Assembly: GCF_025725645.1 (NCBI RefSeq)
Contig: NZ_CP107007.1
Span: 1,116,001 to 1,180,000 of the forward strand
Length of the DNA: 64,000 bases
Source of the DNA: Halomonas sp. GD1P12
Lineage (GTDB): Bacteria > Pseudomonadota > Gammaproteobacteria > Pseudomonadales > Halomonadaceae
Reading direction: 5' to 3'
The notes under the pieces were generated by a model that saw only the letters and a list, made by a program, of their open reading frames with translations, was not told the origin of the DNA and made no database searches. A program made the translations under genes and the position numbers. The first letter of the stretch is position 1. The number at the start of each line of letters is the position of its first letter. Positions 52,013-60,782 of this stretch are shown here, piece by piece.

Positions 52013-53221
52013 TTGACCGCCTCGATCTCCCTGCAGCGCTACAAGGTGCTGCTCGCCGGTATTTTCAGCCAGCTTTTGTGTGTGGGCGTTGCGCGCTTTG
52101 CCTATACGCCGCTGTTGCCGGTGATGCAGGGCGACGGGCTCTTGAACGACGCCGAAGGCGGATGGCTGGCCGCGTTCAACTACGCAGGTTACATGCTGGG
52201 TGCGGTGCTCGCCGCCTCGACCGGGAGTCTCGCGCTCAAGGATAAGCTCTACCGCGCCGGGCTCTTGCTGGCGGTGGTGACGACTCTTGGCATGGCGCTG
52301 ACCGAAAGCGTCTGGCTCTGGGCCCTGCTGCGCTTTCTGGCCGGGCTTTCCAGCAGCGCCTCGATGCTGTTGGCTTCGGGGCTGATTCTGCACTGGCTGA
52401 TCGAACACAAGCGCCGACGCGAGCTTGGCATTCACTTCGCGGGCCTGGGGCTTGGCATCGTGCTGGCGGCGCTGGCGGTGGAGGGGTTGCTTTCGCTTTC
52501 CATCGACTGGCGCGGCCAGTGGCTTTGGCTGACCGCGCTGGGCGCCTTGCTGGTTGTGCCCGCCTGGCGGTGGCTACCCTCTCCCAAAAAGCCTGCTGCC
52601 AGCGCCGCGCCCAGACCCGCCACGACTCGCCCCGTCAGCATGATCTTTCTGCGCCTGATGGTACCGGCCTACTTCTGCGCCGGGTACGGCTACGTGGTCA
52701 ACGCTACTTTCCTCGTCACCATCGTCGAGCGCGAACCGCTGCTTGCCGGTACCGGCAACTGGGCGTTTGCGCTGGTGGGGCTTTCCGCAGCACTGACGGT
52801 CGTGATATGGGACTTCGTCGCCCGGCGGCTGGGCTACCTGGCGGCGCTGGGTCTTGCCATGGCCATTCAGGTGGTAGGGATCTGGCTTCCGCTCTGGAGC
52901 ACGAGCCTGGCCGCGCTGCTGCTGAGCGCAGTGCTTTATGGCGGCACCTTTTTGGGCTGCGTGTGTTTGGTGCTGACCATGGCCGGGCGGCTTTATCCGG
53001 ATAACCCGGCAAGGTTGATGGGCCAGCTGACACTGGCCTACGGCGCGGCGCAAATCATCGCGCCAGCGGTGACCGGAACGCTTGCCGAAGCCGTGGGCGA
53101 CTACCGGCTGGGGCTGTGGCTGGCCGGCGCGTTGGTGGCGCTGGGCGCGGTGATTCTGCTCATACTCAAGCGCGTGGATCACACCGCCCAGGGCCTGGAC
53201 GCCGAGGCGCGCGCGCTCTAG
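52013..53221 (+). CDS. MFS transporter of the YbfB/YjiJ type
   Basis: 402 residues, about 12 membrane segments. The N-terminal pattern (FSQLLCVGVARFAYTPLLPVM) and GWLAAFNYAGYMLGA are characteristic of the YbfB/YjiJ family of major facilitator proteins, whose substrates are mostly unknown. The start is a TTG at 52013 with CGGAG upstream; the family usually starts near this point. It is 71 bp before the sodium symporter in the same direction. Confidence 0.85.
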   Translation: MTASISLQRYKVLLAGIFSQLLCVGVARFAYTPLLPVMQGDGLLNDAEGGWLAAFNYAGYMLGAVLAASTGSLALKDKLYRAGLLLAVVTTLGMALTESVWLWALLRFLAGLSSSASMLLASGLILHWLIEHKRRRELGIHFAGLGLGIVLAALAVEGLLSLSIDWRGQWLWLTALGALLVVPAWRWLPSPKKPAASAAPRPATTRPVSMIFLRLMVPAYFCAGYGYVVNATFLVTIVEREPLLAGTGNWAFALVGLSAALTVVIWDFVARRLGYLAALGLAMAIQVVGIWLPLWSTSLAALLLSAVLYGGTFLGCVCLVLTMAGRLYPDNPARLMGQLTLAYGAAQIIAPAVTGTLAEAVGDYRLGLWLAGALVALGAVILLILKRVDHTAQGLDAEARAL

Positions 53222-53292
53222 CGCAAAACCCCTGGGCTTTTACGTCCAAATCCGCCAGGATGTCGCCTTTTTTTCAAGGCAGGGGAAAAGGC

Positions 53293-54756
53293 ATGGCGTC
53301 TTCTGAACAACCGCGCGCGCAGTGGCTGGGCCGCTGGGGATTTCTGCTGGCGGCGACCGGCTCCGCAGTGGGGCTTGGCAACGTCTGGAAGTTTCCCTAT
53401 ATGACCGGCGAGTACGGCGGCGGCGCCTTCGTGCTGGTGTATCTGATCTGCATTCTGGCCGTGGGCGTGCCGGTGATGATGGCCGAGATCGCCTTTGGCC
53501 GGCGCGGCCAGGGAAGCCCGGTCGACGCCTTTCGCCGCATGGCAACCGGCTCCGGGCGCTCACCGGCGTGGTCGGCGCTGGGCTGGATGTCGATGCTCGC
53601 CGGCTTCATGATCCTGTCGTTTTATGTGGTCGTGGCGGGCTGGTCGTTCTCTTACCTGTGGAAGACGCTCAGCGGCGGGCTCAGCGGTGGCAGTGTCGAC
53701 GAGCTCGCGGCGGTGTTCGAGGCCAATAACGCCAATCCCTGGAATCTGGGGTTCTGGAGCACGCTGGTGACGCTTGTCACCATGGTGATCGTGGGCAAGG
53801 GGGTTCAGGAGGGCATCGAGAAGAGCGTGCGCTGGATGATGCCCGGGCTGGTGCTGATGCTGGTGGTGCTGATCGGCTTCGGCGCGCTCTCCGGCGGCTT
53901 CGGTGAGGCTTTTGCGTTTTTGTTTTCGTTCAACACGGGAAGCCTTTCGAGCGCCGGGATGCTGGCCGCGCTGGGACACGCGTTTTTCACGCTATCGCTG
54001 GCCGCCGGGGCGATTTTGACCTACGGCAGCTACCTGCCCAAGACCGCCTCCATAGGGCGCACCACGCTCGGCGTCGCGCTGGCGGATACGCTCGTCGCGC
54101 TCATGGCCGGTCTTGCCATCTTCCCGGTCATTTTCGCCAACGGCATGGACCCGGCGGGTGGGCCGGGGCTCATCTTCATGAGCCTGCCCGTTGCCTTTCA
54201 GGCGATGCCGCTGGGGTCGCTGTTCGGCGCGCTGTTTTTCATCATGCTCTCGATGGCCGCGCTCACCTCGTCGATCTCCATGGTCGAGGCCACGGTCTCC
54301 TGGCTTTGCGACAACAAGGGCTTTACGCGCCGCTCGGCGGCCTGGGGCACCGGCATCGTGCTGTGGCTGATCAGCACCGCTGCGATGCTCTCGTTCAACG
54401 TGGGCGCGGACTGGACGCTGGCGGGCAAGACCTTCTTTGACTGGCTCGACTATCTGACCTCGCGCTGGCTGATGCCGCTGGGCGGGTTGGGCACCATTTT
54501 CGTCGCCGGGTTTTTGCTCAACAAGAACGTGATGCGCGATGAGCTCGGGCTTGGCCCGCGCTTCTATGCGCTGTGGCTATTGATGGCGCGCTACGTAAGC
54601 CCCTTGGGCATTCTGGTGATCTTTGCCGACGTGCTGGGGCTTTATAGCGTCGTGTTCGCTCAGCACTGGCCGTACCTGCTGGGCGTTCTGCTGCTGATGA
54701 TTCTGGTTGGGGAGCGTTTAAGCCCGCGTCTGCGTCAGGCGCTCGCGCCGCGCTGA
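53293..54756 (+). CDS. Sodium-dependent transporter of the NSS (SNF) family
   Basis: 487 residues and about 11-12 membrane segments, LeuT-like. The hallmark N-terminal motif GFLLAATGSAVGLGNVWKFP and GGGAFVLVYLICI are present, with helix 8 motif AALTSSISMVEATVSW. Na+/amino-acid or betaine-like solute uptake is the family role. The start at 53293 has AGGGGA upstream; the longer frame from 53116 overlaps the preceding MFS gene. Its 3' end overlaps the convergent gene at 54735 by 22 bp. Confidence 0.93.
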   Translation: MASSEQPRAQWLGRWGFLLAATGSAVGLGNVWKFPYMTGEYGGGAFVLVYLICILAVGVPVMMAEIAFGRRGQGSPVDAFRRMATGSGRSPAWSALGWMSMLAGFMILSFYVVVAGWSFSYLWKTLSGGLSGGSVDELAAVFEANNANPWNLGFWSTLVTLVTMVIVGKGVQEGIEKSVRWMMPGLVLMLVVLIGFGALSGGFGEAFAFLFSFNTGSLSSAGMLAALGHAFFTLSLAAGAILTYGSYLPKTASIGRTTLGVALADTLVALMAGLAIFPVIFANGMDPAGGPGLIFMSLPVAFQAMPLGSLFGALFFIMLSMAALTSSISMVEATVSWLCDNKGFTRRSAAWGTGIVLWLISTAAMLSFNVGADWTLAGKTFFDWLDYLTSRWLMPLGGLGTIFVAGFLLNKNVMRDELGLGPRFYALWLLMARYVSPLGILVIFADVLGLYSVVFAQHWPYLLGVLLLMILVGERLSPRLRQALAPR

Positions 54757-55856
54757 TCGTTCGATGCCATCTCGCAGCGCTGCCCGGCGATGAACTCATG
54801 GGTCAGCGGTGTCTGGCAGCGGGCGAACACCTGGCGTAAAAATCGCTTGCGCGCGCCGCGGTAGCCGCCGCTCAACAGCACCGCTTGGGTCAGGTTTTTC
54901 AGAAGCGGTGCGCGCTCGCCCTCGTCAAGTCGCGCAAACTCGTCCAGAGCGCTTGGCCACGCCACGGTCAGGTCGCTGGGGGCGCCTGGAAGCGTGGCCA
55001 ATACGCGCGAAAGCAGCAGCACCAGGTTCGGATGCGGGTGCTGGTTGCGCATGATCATTTCGCCCACGCCCTGGGCGAGCAGGCGGCGGATGTGTTCCGG
55101 AGCGCGCTCGATGCGCGGCATCAGTCGGTCGATGCGCTGGGGGCCCAGGGCGAGCAGGCAGGCATCCTCGGTCACGCGGGCGGCGATCCAGGCATTCCAT
55201 AACGCGTAGAGCGGCGCGACAAGAAAGGGAACGAAGCCGCGCAGGGTCAGCCGCCCGAGCAGGCGGCGCATGACCATGCGAAGCAGGAAGCTGCTCAGGC
55301 TGACCTTGAGCCGGTAGAGCAGGGCGCGCAGCGTCAGCTTCCAGCCGCGAAGATACGCGTGCGGGTCGACGCCATAAACGGGGCTACCGGGGCTTGGGTA
55401 CTCCAGCGCCACCCGGGCTGCGCCCTGCAGGGTCAGCTCCACCGTGGGGGGCTGGGGCGAGCGGTGGCGGTAGTCGAGTCCGCAAAAGTGCATCATGCGC
55501 GCTACGCCGCGCAGCGAGTTCCAGTAAAGAAAGCCGATTTCGAGCAGCGTGACCACGCCGGCGAACGCCAGGTAGCCGCTCCAGTAGGGCAGCTGTTCGC
55601 GAAGCGACAGCGCCTCCCAGTCGTCGACGAGTATCTCGCGCATCCACCACTCGGCGCCGCCGATCAGCGTGCCCGAGACGATTCCCGCCAGCGCCGCCCA
55701 AACGATCACCCAGCGGCGGCTTCTTTTCACAGCGTCCATGTCCGGGGCGCCCAGCGCTTTATGGCGGGTCAGGCGGCGGCCGATGTAGCGGCTTGCGAAA
55801 CGCTGGATGCGGTCCGGGGCGGGGGCGAACTCCCTGTCGGGGCGGGTAAGCGGCAT
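54735..55856 (-). CDS. Uncharacterised membrane protein
   Basis: 373 residues from the ATG at 55856 (MPLTRPDREFAPAP). Two adjacent hydrophobic segments lie near 50-70 and 85-105 (VIVWAALAGIVSGTLIGGA, LAFAGVVTLLEIGFLYW), followed by a long basic helical region and a membrane-like stretch (FVPFLVAPLYALWNAWIAA). The C-terminal half includes leucine-rich helices. I do not recognise the family. It has no strong Shine-Dalgarno, and an open frame continues upstream through umuC in another frame, which is a shadow. Confidence 0.72.
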   Translation of the reverse strand: MPLTRPDREFAPAPDRIQRFASRYIGRRLTRHKALGAPDMDAVKRSRRWVIVWAALAGIVSGTLIGGAEWWMREILVDDWEALSLREQLPYWSGYLAFAGVVTLLEIGFLYWNSLRGVARMMHFCGLDYRHRSPQPPTVELTLQGAARVALEYPSPGSPVYGVDPHAYLRGWKLTLRALLYRLKVSLSSFLLRMVMRRLLGRLTLRGFVPFLVAPLYALWNAWIAARVTEDACLLALGPQRIDRLMPRIERAPEHIRRLLAQGVGEMIMRNQHPHPNLVLLLSRVLATLPGAPSDLTVAWPSALDEFARLDEGERAPLLKNLTQAVLLSGGYRGARKRFLRQVFARCQTPLTHEFIAGQRCEMASNDQRGASA

Positions 55857-55885
55857 GAGATATAACGTAACTTCGAGTAGGCCCT

Positions 55886-57202
55886 TTAGGGTAGCGGCTT
55901 CTTCCGCTCGGCACACGCCTCGATGGCCCCTGGATGGGTGCCGGCTTTCATCAGCTCGCCCCAGCGGGTGGTGAAGCGGTTCGAGCGGTGGCCGCAGCGC
56001 AGGTGCCAGGACGCCTCTTCCGGCTCGACGCCAAAGCGCACCTTGTTCTGGCCCATGCGCCGGTTGATGTCGTCGAGTGTAGCCATCAGCGCCGGGTGAT
56101 GACGGTGGCGCGGCGGCTGGTGCAAAAGCGAGAGCTGATACTGCTCGGCGTCGACCAGATCCAGCAGCATCACGCCGGCCTTCATGAAGCGGTGATCCGG
56201 CCGGTAGATCTGCTCGAGCCCCTCGCGCACCGCGGCCAGCACCACGCGGGTGTCGTCGCTGGGGGCGGCGAGCGGAATCATGGCGTGGGGAAAATACTGC
56301 GGCTGGTCCTGGCGGTGACGGTTGGTGGCGAGAAAGATCATCACCGCCCGGGTCAGGCTTCGCTGCTCGCGTAGCTTCTCGGCGCTGCGCTGGGCGTGGC
56401 GGCTCAGCGCGCTGTACACATCGGCCTTGTCGCCGGTGGGCCTGCCGAAGGAGCGCGAGGTCATGATGCGCTGGCGCGGCTCGTCCACCGCGTTCATGGA
56501 AAGGCACGACGTGCCGCGAAGCTCGAGCGCCGTGCGCGCCAGCACCACGGAGAAGCGCCGGCGAAGGTCGTGGTGGTCGCACTCGCGCAGATCCCAGGCG
56601 GTGTGAATGCGCTGCACCGCCAGCCGCTCGGCCAGCCGCCGCCCGATGCCCCACACCTCGCCTACCGGAAGCTCTTTTAATAGCGCCGCGGTCTCTCTGG
56701 ACGCGGCGTCCAGCAGGCAAACGCCCTGGTAGCGCGCGCGCTTTTTGGCGGCGTGGTTGGCCAGCTTGGCCAGCGTATGGGTCGGGGCAAGCCCGACGCA
56801 GACGGGAAGCCCCAGGTGGCGGCGGATGCGGCGGCGAAGCGCCTCGCCCACCGCTTGGCACTGCTCGGGTGAGAGCCCGTCCAGATAAACGAACATTTCG
56901 TCGATCGAGTAGGGCGCCACCGCCGGACAGGCGTCGCGCAGAAGCTGGCAGAGCCTTCCTGACATGTCGCCGTAGAGTTCGTAGTTCGATGACTTGAGAT
57001 GAATACGCCCCGCGCGGCGCAGCCCCTCGAGCTTGAACGCCGGCACGCCCATGGGGATCTCCATGGCCTTGAGCTCTTCCGAGCGGGCGATGATGCAGCC
57101 GTCGTTGTTGCTCATGACGCCCACCGGCTGGCCGTCGAGCTCGGGCTGGAAAACGCGCTCGCAGCTGACGTAGAAGTTGTTGGCGTCGACCAGGCCGATC
57201 AC
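55886..57202 (-). CDS. umuC: DNA polymerase V catalytic subunit UmuC
   Basis: Error-prone Y-family polymerase used in SOS mutagenesis with UmuD' and RecA. The start is a GTG at 57202 that overlaps the umuD stop (GTGA). The 438 residues show the Y-family metal sites (LVDANNFYVSCE and YSIDEMFVYLDG), GLAPTHTLAKLANHAAK and the little-finger domain with RQRIMTSRSFG. It is complete and translationally coupled to umuD, as in E. coli. Confidence 0.95.
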   Translation of the reverse strand: MIGLVDANNFYVSCERVFQPELDGQPVGVMSNNDGCIIARSEELKAMEIPMGVPAFKLEGLRRAGRIHLKSSNYELYGDMSGRLCQLLRDACPAVAPYSIDEMFVYLDGLSPEQCQAVGEALRRRIRRHLGLPVCVGLAPTHTLAKLANHAAKKRARYQGVCLLDAASRETAALLKELPVGEVWGIGRRLAERLAVQRIHTAWDLRECDHHDLRRRFSVVLARTALELRGTSCLSMNAVDEPRQRIMTSRSFGRPTGDKADVYSALSRHAQRSAEKLREQRSLTRAVMIFLATNRHRQDQPQYFPHAMIPLAAPSDDTRVVLAAVREGLEQIYRPDHRFMKAGVMLLDLVDAEQYQLSLLHQPPRHRHHPALMATLDDINRRMGQNKVRFGVEPEEASWHLRCGHRSNRFTTRWGELMKAGTHPGAIEACAERKKPLP

Positions 57203-57642
57203 GACACGTACTCGTGAATCACCGCGCGCACCACGCCCCACAGCTGGCACTCGGTGCCCGATAGCGGCAGCGGTGGGTAGAGCGGGTGGGCGGAGCATAG
57301 GTGCGGCGTGCCCTGGTAGAGCGCGTAGCGCTTGATCAACACCTCGCCCTCGAGCAGCGCTACCAGAATGTGCCCAAGGCGCGGCTTGATGCTGCGGTCC
57401 ACGACCAGCAAATCGTCGTGGAAAATGCCCCAGCCTTCCATGCTGTCGCCGATCGCCGTCAGGTAGAACGTTTGCGTCGGGTTCTTGATCAACCGCGTGT
57501 TCAGATCCAGCGTGCGCTGCTCGTAATCCTGCGCCGGCGAGGGAAATCCGCTAAAGCCGGCACGCGCGTACAGGGTGGGAAACGCCAGCGGTTGAAAGGT
57601 TAACGGCCAGGCTGTCGCAACGTGGGCGGGTTGAGACGGCAT
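57199..57642 (-). CDS. umuD: DNA polymerase V subunit UmuD
   Basis: S24 peptidase-like protein that cuts itself when RecA is active to form UmuD'. 147 residues from the ATG at 57642 (GAGGAC upstream). The cleavage region is FSGFPSPAQDY, where E. coli has CGFPSPAADY, with the bond likely between Ser31 and Gly32. The catalytic dyad is Ser67 (GDSMEGWG) and Lys104 (VLIKRYAL). A LexA box lies 24 bp upstream. Confidence 0.95.
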   Translation of the reverse strand: MPSQPAHVATAWPLTFQPLAFPTLYARAGFSGFPSPAQDYEQRTLDLNTRLIKNPTQTFYLTAIGDSMEGWGIFHDDLLVVDRSIKPRLGHILVALLEGEVLIKRYALYQGTPHLCSAHPLYPPLPLSGTECQLWGVVRAVIHEYVS

Positions 57643-57665
57643 CGTGACGTCCTCGAACAATCAAA

Positions 57666-57685
57666 TAGTGTATGTATATACAGTA
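57666..57685. promoter_or_regulatory. LexA (SOS) box of umuDC
   Basis: TAGTGTATGTATATACAGTA matches the gammaproteobacterial consensus CTGT-N8-ACAG with one change (GTGT on the plus strand). It is 24 bp upstream of the umuD ATG, so DNA damage should induce the operon. Confidence 0.85.
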
Positions 57686-57724
57686 TTAATATTCGAGTCT
57701 TGAAATGCAAGGTTGAAGCCGTAC

Positions 57725-57752
57725 CCGGTTTTCAACGTCCGGTTTTCAACGT
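57725..57752. repeat. Two tandem 14-bp copies of CCGGTTTTCAACGT
   Basis: Perfect adjacent copies (57725-57738 and 57739-57752). The second copy contains the stop codon of the 30-residue frame at 57746-57838. Confidence 0.9.
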
Positions 57753-57838
57753 GCGAGCCAAAGCCCCACGACGATGGCGCTGGTCACGGCGATGAAAAAG
57801 ACGGCATTGCGGGCGCGGGTATCACGGCGAGGTTTCAT
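57746..57838 (-). CDS. Putative 30-residue single-span membrane protein
   Basis: Frame from ATG at 57838: MKPRRDTRARNAVFFIAVTS, then a hydrophobic part to the end (AIVVGLWLAR). A basic N-terminus followed by one membrane helix fits a small inner-membrane protein. GAG lies seven bases before this ATG, a weak signal; an ATG at 57850 would add four residues. It lies between umuD and the hydrolase gene. It is speculative but well formed. Confidence 0.5.
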   Translation of the reverse strand: MKPRRDTRARNAVFFIAVTSAIVVGLWLAR

Positions 57839-58007
57839 AACGGTACTCATCTGGCGAAGGGGTGGATGACGGTTGGCGTATCAGCGCGTGTCGAGCGTGG
57901 CGCGCAGAATTTTGAAAACGCGGCGCTCCAGGCACCGGGCCCGGCATGGTAACGTTTACGCCATAAGGCGTCATCAAACGAAAAACGCGCACACGGAGAG
58001 AACGCTT

Positions 58008-58898
58008 ATGGTGGAGGTGGCAAGCACCGCGCCCAGGCCCCTGTCGCTGGCCAGTGGCCGCCTGGCGGGCCTTGCATGGGGAAGCGTCGAGGCGCCGGTC
58101 TGGGTGGCGCTGCACGGCTGGCTGGACAACGCCGCAAGCTTCACGCGCCTGGCCCCGCATTTGGCGCGCGCGCTCGGCGTTCGCATCGTCGCGCTCGATT
58201 TTCGCGGCCACGGCCACTCCGCCCACGGGCCCGACCAAACCGACTACGCGCTGTGGGACTACGTTTTCGATGTGCTCGACGCGCTGGACGAGCTGGAAAT
58301 CGAACGCGCCACGCTTCTGGCTCACTCGATGGGGGCGGCGGTGAGCTGCCTGCTGGCCGCCGCGCTGCCCGAACGCGTAGAGAAGCTGCTGCTCATCGAC
58401 GGACTGGGGGCGCTCAATACCGAGGCCGAGCAGAGCACCGAGCAGCTGAGAAAGGGGCTTTTGGCCCACCGACGTCAGGCGTCGCGCACGCCGCGCTACG
58501 CGGATATTGATCGCGCGGTCGGCGCGCGGGTGGCCGGCGGCGTGACGCCGGTGAGTGCGTCGACCATCACCCCGGTGGTCGAGCGTAATACCCGGGCAAG
58601 CTCCCAGGGCGATCTCGAGATGCGCACCGACGCGCGCCTGCTCAAGCCGTCGCTGGTGCGCTTTACGCCGGAGCAGGTGCTGGCGATGCTGGCGAGTATT
58701 CAGGCGCCAGTACTGCTTATCGAGGGCGATCGCGGCATTCTGGGCGAGCGCCACTGGGCGCACAAGGCCCGCCAGCAGGTGCCTGATTTGACGCGGCAGG
58801 TGCTTTTGGGTGGCCATCATCTGCACCTGGAGGCTGAGGCCGTCGAGGCCGTCGCGGCCACCATCGTGGATTACTGCAAACGCCAGATGAACGTGTAA
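58008..58898 (+). CDS. Alpha/beta hydrolase
   Basis: 296 residues with the serine nucleophile in AHSMGA (Ser107), the oxyanion-region VWVALHGWLD, and the His in GGHHLHLE near the C-terminus. The acid is probably in LLIEGDRG. CGGAGAG precedes the ATG at 58008; the longer frame from 57873 is not supported. The reaction (esterase or epoxide hydrolase-like) cannot be named. It is 23 bp upstream of the patatin gene, so the two may be co-transcribed. Confidence 0.88.
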   Translation: MVEVASTAPRPLSLASGRLAGLAWGSVEAPVWVALHGWLDNAASFTRLAPHLARALGVRIVALDFRGHGHSAHGPDQTDYALWDYVFDVLDALDELEIERATLLAHSMGAAVSCLLAAALPERVEKLLLIDGLGALNTEAEQSTEQLRKGLLAHRRQASRTPRYADIDRAVGARVAGGVTPVSASTITPVVERNTRASSQGDLEMRTDARLLKPSLVRFTPEQVLAMLASIQAPVLLIEGDRGILGERHWAHKARQQVPDLTRQVLLGGHHLHLEAEAVEAVAATIVDYCKRQMNV

Positions 58899-58921
58899 AA
58901 CGGAACAGATCGGAACGTCGA

Positions 58922-59956
58922 ATGAGCAAGCCAACAGAGCAAGCGTTAAGCCATATTTCTCCTCAACAAGACGGTCACGGCAAGAAGGTCGCCCTGGTGC
59001 TGGGCAGCGGCGGTGCCCGCGGCTATGCCCATATCGGCGTGATCGAAGCGCTCGAGGCACGCGGCTTCGAGATCATTTCGATCGCCGGCTGCTCCATGGG
59101 CGCGCTGATCGCCGGCATCTACGCATCGAACAAATTGGCCGAGTACCGCGAGTGGGTCTGCAACCTGGACTACCTGGACGTGTTGAAACTGGTCGACGTG
59201 ACCTGGAGCCCGATGGGCGCAATGCGCGCCAACAAGGTGATGAACAAGCTCGAGGCGCTGATCGGCGATACGCTGATCGAGGATTTGCCCATTCCAGTGA
59301 CCACGGTGGCAACGGATCTTGTCCGCCAGCGCGAAGTCTGGTTTCAGCGCGGCCCGCTTTTGCGCGCCATTCGCGCCTCGATCGCCGTGCCCGGGGTGAT
59401 CACCCCGGTGCATCTGGGCGATCAGGTGCTGGTCGATGGCGGGCTTTTGAATCCGCTGCCGATGATGCCGATTCTCTCCGCCCACGAGGCGGATCTGGTC
59501 GTGGCGGTGAACGTCACTGCCCAGAGCCCTCAGCTCGTAAGCCTCGAGGAGCTTCTGCCCGTCGACGAGCAGGACGAGCGCACACGCCTTGAGCGCGACC
59601 ACGACGCCAACCTGGGCGGCTGGATGGACGGGGTGCGCGCGGCGACGAAACGGCTATGGGACGGCTTTGGTGCTCAGGACGACGAGTGGGTCGAAGAGGA
59701 GAGCATCGAGGCGCGTGGGCAGCGCGAGTGGGGCAAGCTCGACATGATTCTGGAGTCCTTCGATATCACCCAGGCGGCACTGGCCAAGTACAAGGTAGCG
59801 GGCTACCCGCCGGACGTGTTGATCGAGGTACCGAAAACGGTGTGCAGCACCTACGAGTTCCACCGCGCCCGGGACTTGATTCGCCTCGGCCGCCACTTGA
59901 CCGATGAAGCGCTCGAACGACGCATGCCAAGCGTGGCATCGGAGGCGACAGAGTAG
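58922..59956 (+). CDS. Patatin-like phospholipase (RssA type)
   Basis: 344 residues with the patatin catalytic dyad: the nucleophile in GCSMG (Ser58), the oxyanion loop GSGGARGYAHIG (28-39), and the Asp in VLVDGGLLNP. It likely hydrolyses lipid acyl chains in the cytosol or at the membrane. The C-terminus has a long extension after the core. It overlaps nothing but ends within a short repeat zone. Confidence 0.9.
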   Translation: MSKPTEQALSHISPQQDGHGKKVALVLGSGGARGYAHIGVIEALEARGFEIISIAGCSMGALIAGIYASNKLAEYREWVCNLDYLDVLKLVDVTWSPMGAMRANKVMNKLEALIGDTLIEDLPIPVTTVATDLVRQREVWFQRGPLLRAIRASIAVPGVITPVHLGDQVLVDGGLLNPLPMMPILSAHEADLVVAVNVTAQSPQLVSLEELLPVDEQDERTRLERDHDANLGGWMDGVRAATKRLWDGFGAQDDEWVEEESIEARGQREWGKLDMILESFDITQAALAKYKVAGYPPDVLIEVPKTVCSTYEFHRARDLIRLGRHLTDEALERRMPSVASEATE

Positions 59957-59965
59957 ATGAAAAAA

Positions 59966-59989
59966 GTGGATGAAAAAGTGGATGAAAAA
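59966..59989. repeat. Tandem GTGGATGAAAAA repeat after the patatin gene
   Basis: Two perfect 12-bp copies (59966-59977 and 59978-59989) preceded by a partial copy (ATGAAAAAA from 59957). They lie in the 56-bp gap before the smrB stop. Confidence 0.85.
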
Positions 59990-60012
59990 GGACTGAGGAA
60001 AGACAGTCGCCG

Positions 60013-60582
60013 CTAGCGGCCACGCTTTCGCAGCAGCACATAAACCGCGCCGGTGCCGCCGTCGGCGTCCACCGCCGAGCAAAACGCCAGCACCCCGGGC
60101 CACTCTCTAAGCCAGGCGTTGGTGTGGCTTTTCAGCACCGGAAAATCCGCCGTCGCGCCCCACGCCTTGCCATGGACCACCAGCACGCAGTGAAGATGCT
60201 GGGCGGCGGCGTCGGTCAGAAAACTTTCGAGCTCCAAGCGCGCCTCTTCCAGGGTGTAGCCGTGAAGGTCCAGTCCCGCTTGCCAGGAGGTTTGTCCGCG
60301 TTTGAGCTGGCTGAAGGTGCGGTAGGGCAGATCGGTCACGCAAAACTCGAGATACTCCGAGGGGCGCACCGCCTCGACCCGGCCATCGGAGGTGCGCCCG
60401 GTCGTGACCTGAGCGTCCTGCTTGACCGCCGCCTGGCGGCGCGCGGCCTGGGCGTCGCGCTCGCGTTTGGGCCGGCCGGGGTCGGCCAGGTCGCTTTTGA
60501 TCTGGCGCACCCCGGCCTCCTGGAGCGCCTGGCGAAAGGCGCTGATCTCTTCATCGTTGGGCGAGTGGCGGCGTCGCGACAT
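60013..60582 (-). CDS. smrB: Ribosome rescue endonuclease SmrB
   Basis: Smr-domain nuclease that cuts mRNA between collided ribosomes. The start at 60582 (MSRRRHSPNDEEIS) gives 189 residues. The catalytic Smr motifs are DLHGYT (105-110) and HGKAWG (137-142). A basic Arg/Lys-rich N-terminal segment (30-60) fits ribosome binding. It is divergent from prmB, as in E. coli. Confidence 0.92.
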   Translation of the reverse strand: MSRRRHSPNDEEISAFRQALQEAGVRQIKSDLADPGRPKRERDAQAARRQAAVKQDAQVTTGRTSDGRVEAVRPSEYLEFCVTDLPYRTFSQLKRGQTSWQAGLDLHGYTLEEARLELESFLTDAAAQHLHCVLVVHGKAWGATADFPVLKSHTNAWLREWPGVLAFCSAVDADGGTGAVYVLLRKRGR

Positions 60583-60782
60583 GAAAGGCTCACAAAAAAA
60601 TGAAAAACGGCGGTGTGGACGATGGCGTGAACGGCACAGTATAGCGGCCCTGGCGGCGCTGTGAACCGGGCGACGACGAAGGTACAATCATTTCCCGATG
60701 TTAAGCCAACGACGTTTTTCACGTTTCACCCCTTGATGGGCCGGAAGCCCGACGCTTTCGGCTCGCCTGGCCAGGAGCCCTT

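Noticed and set aside
54735..56861. 708-residue frame running from umuC into the membrane-protein gene
   Set aside because: The first half is umuC out of frame with Pro/Arg-rich shadow composition; the true start is near 55856.
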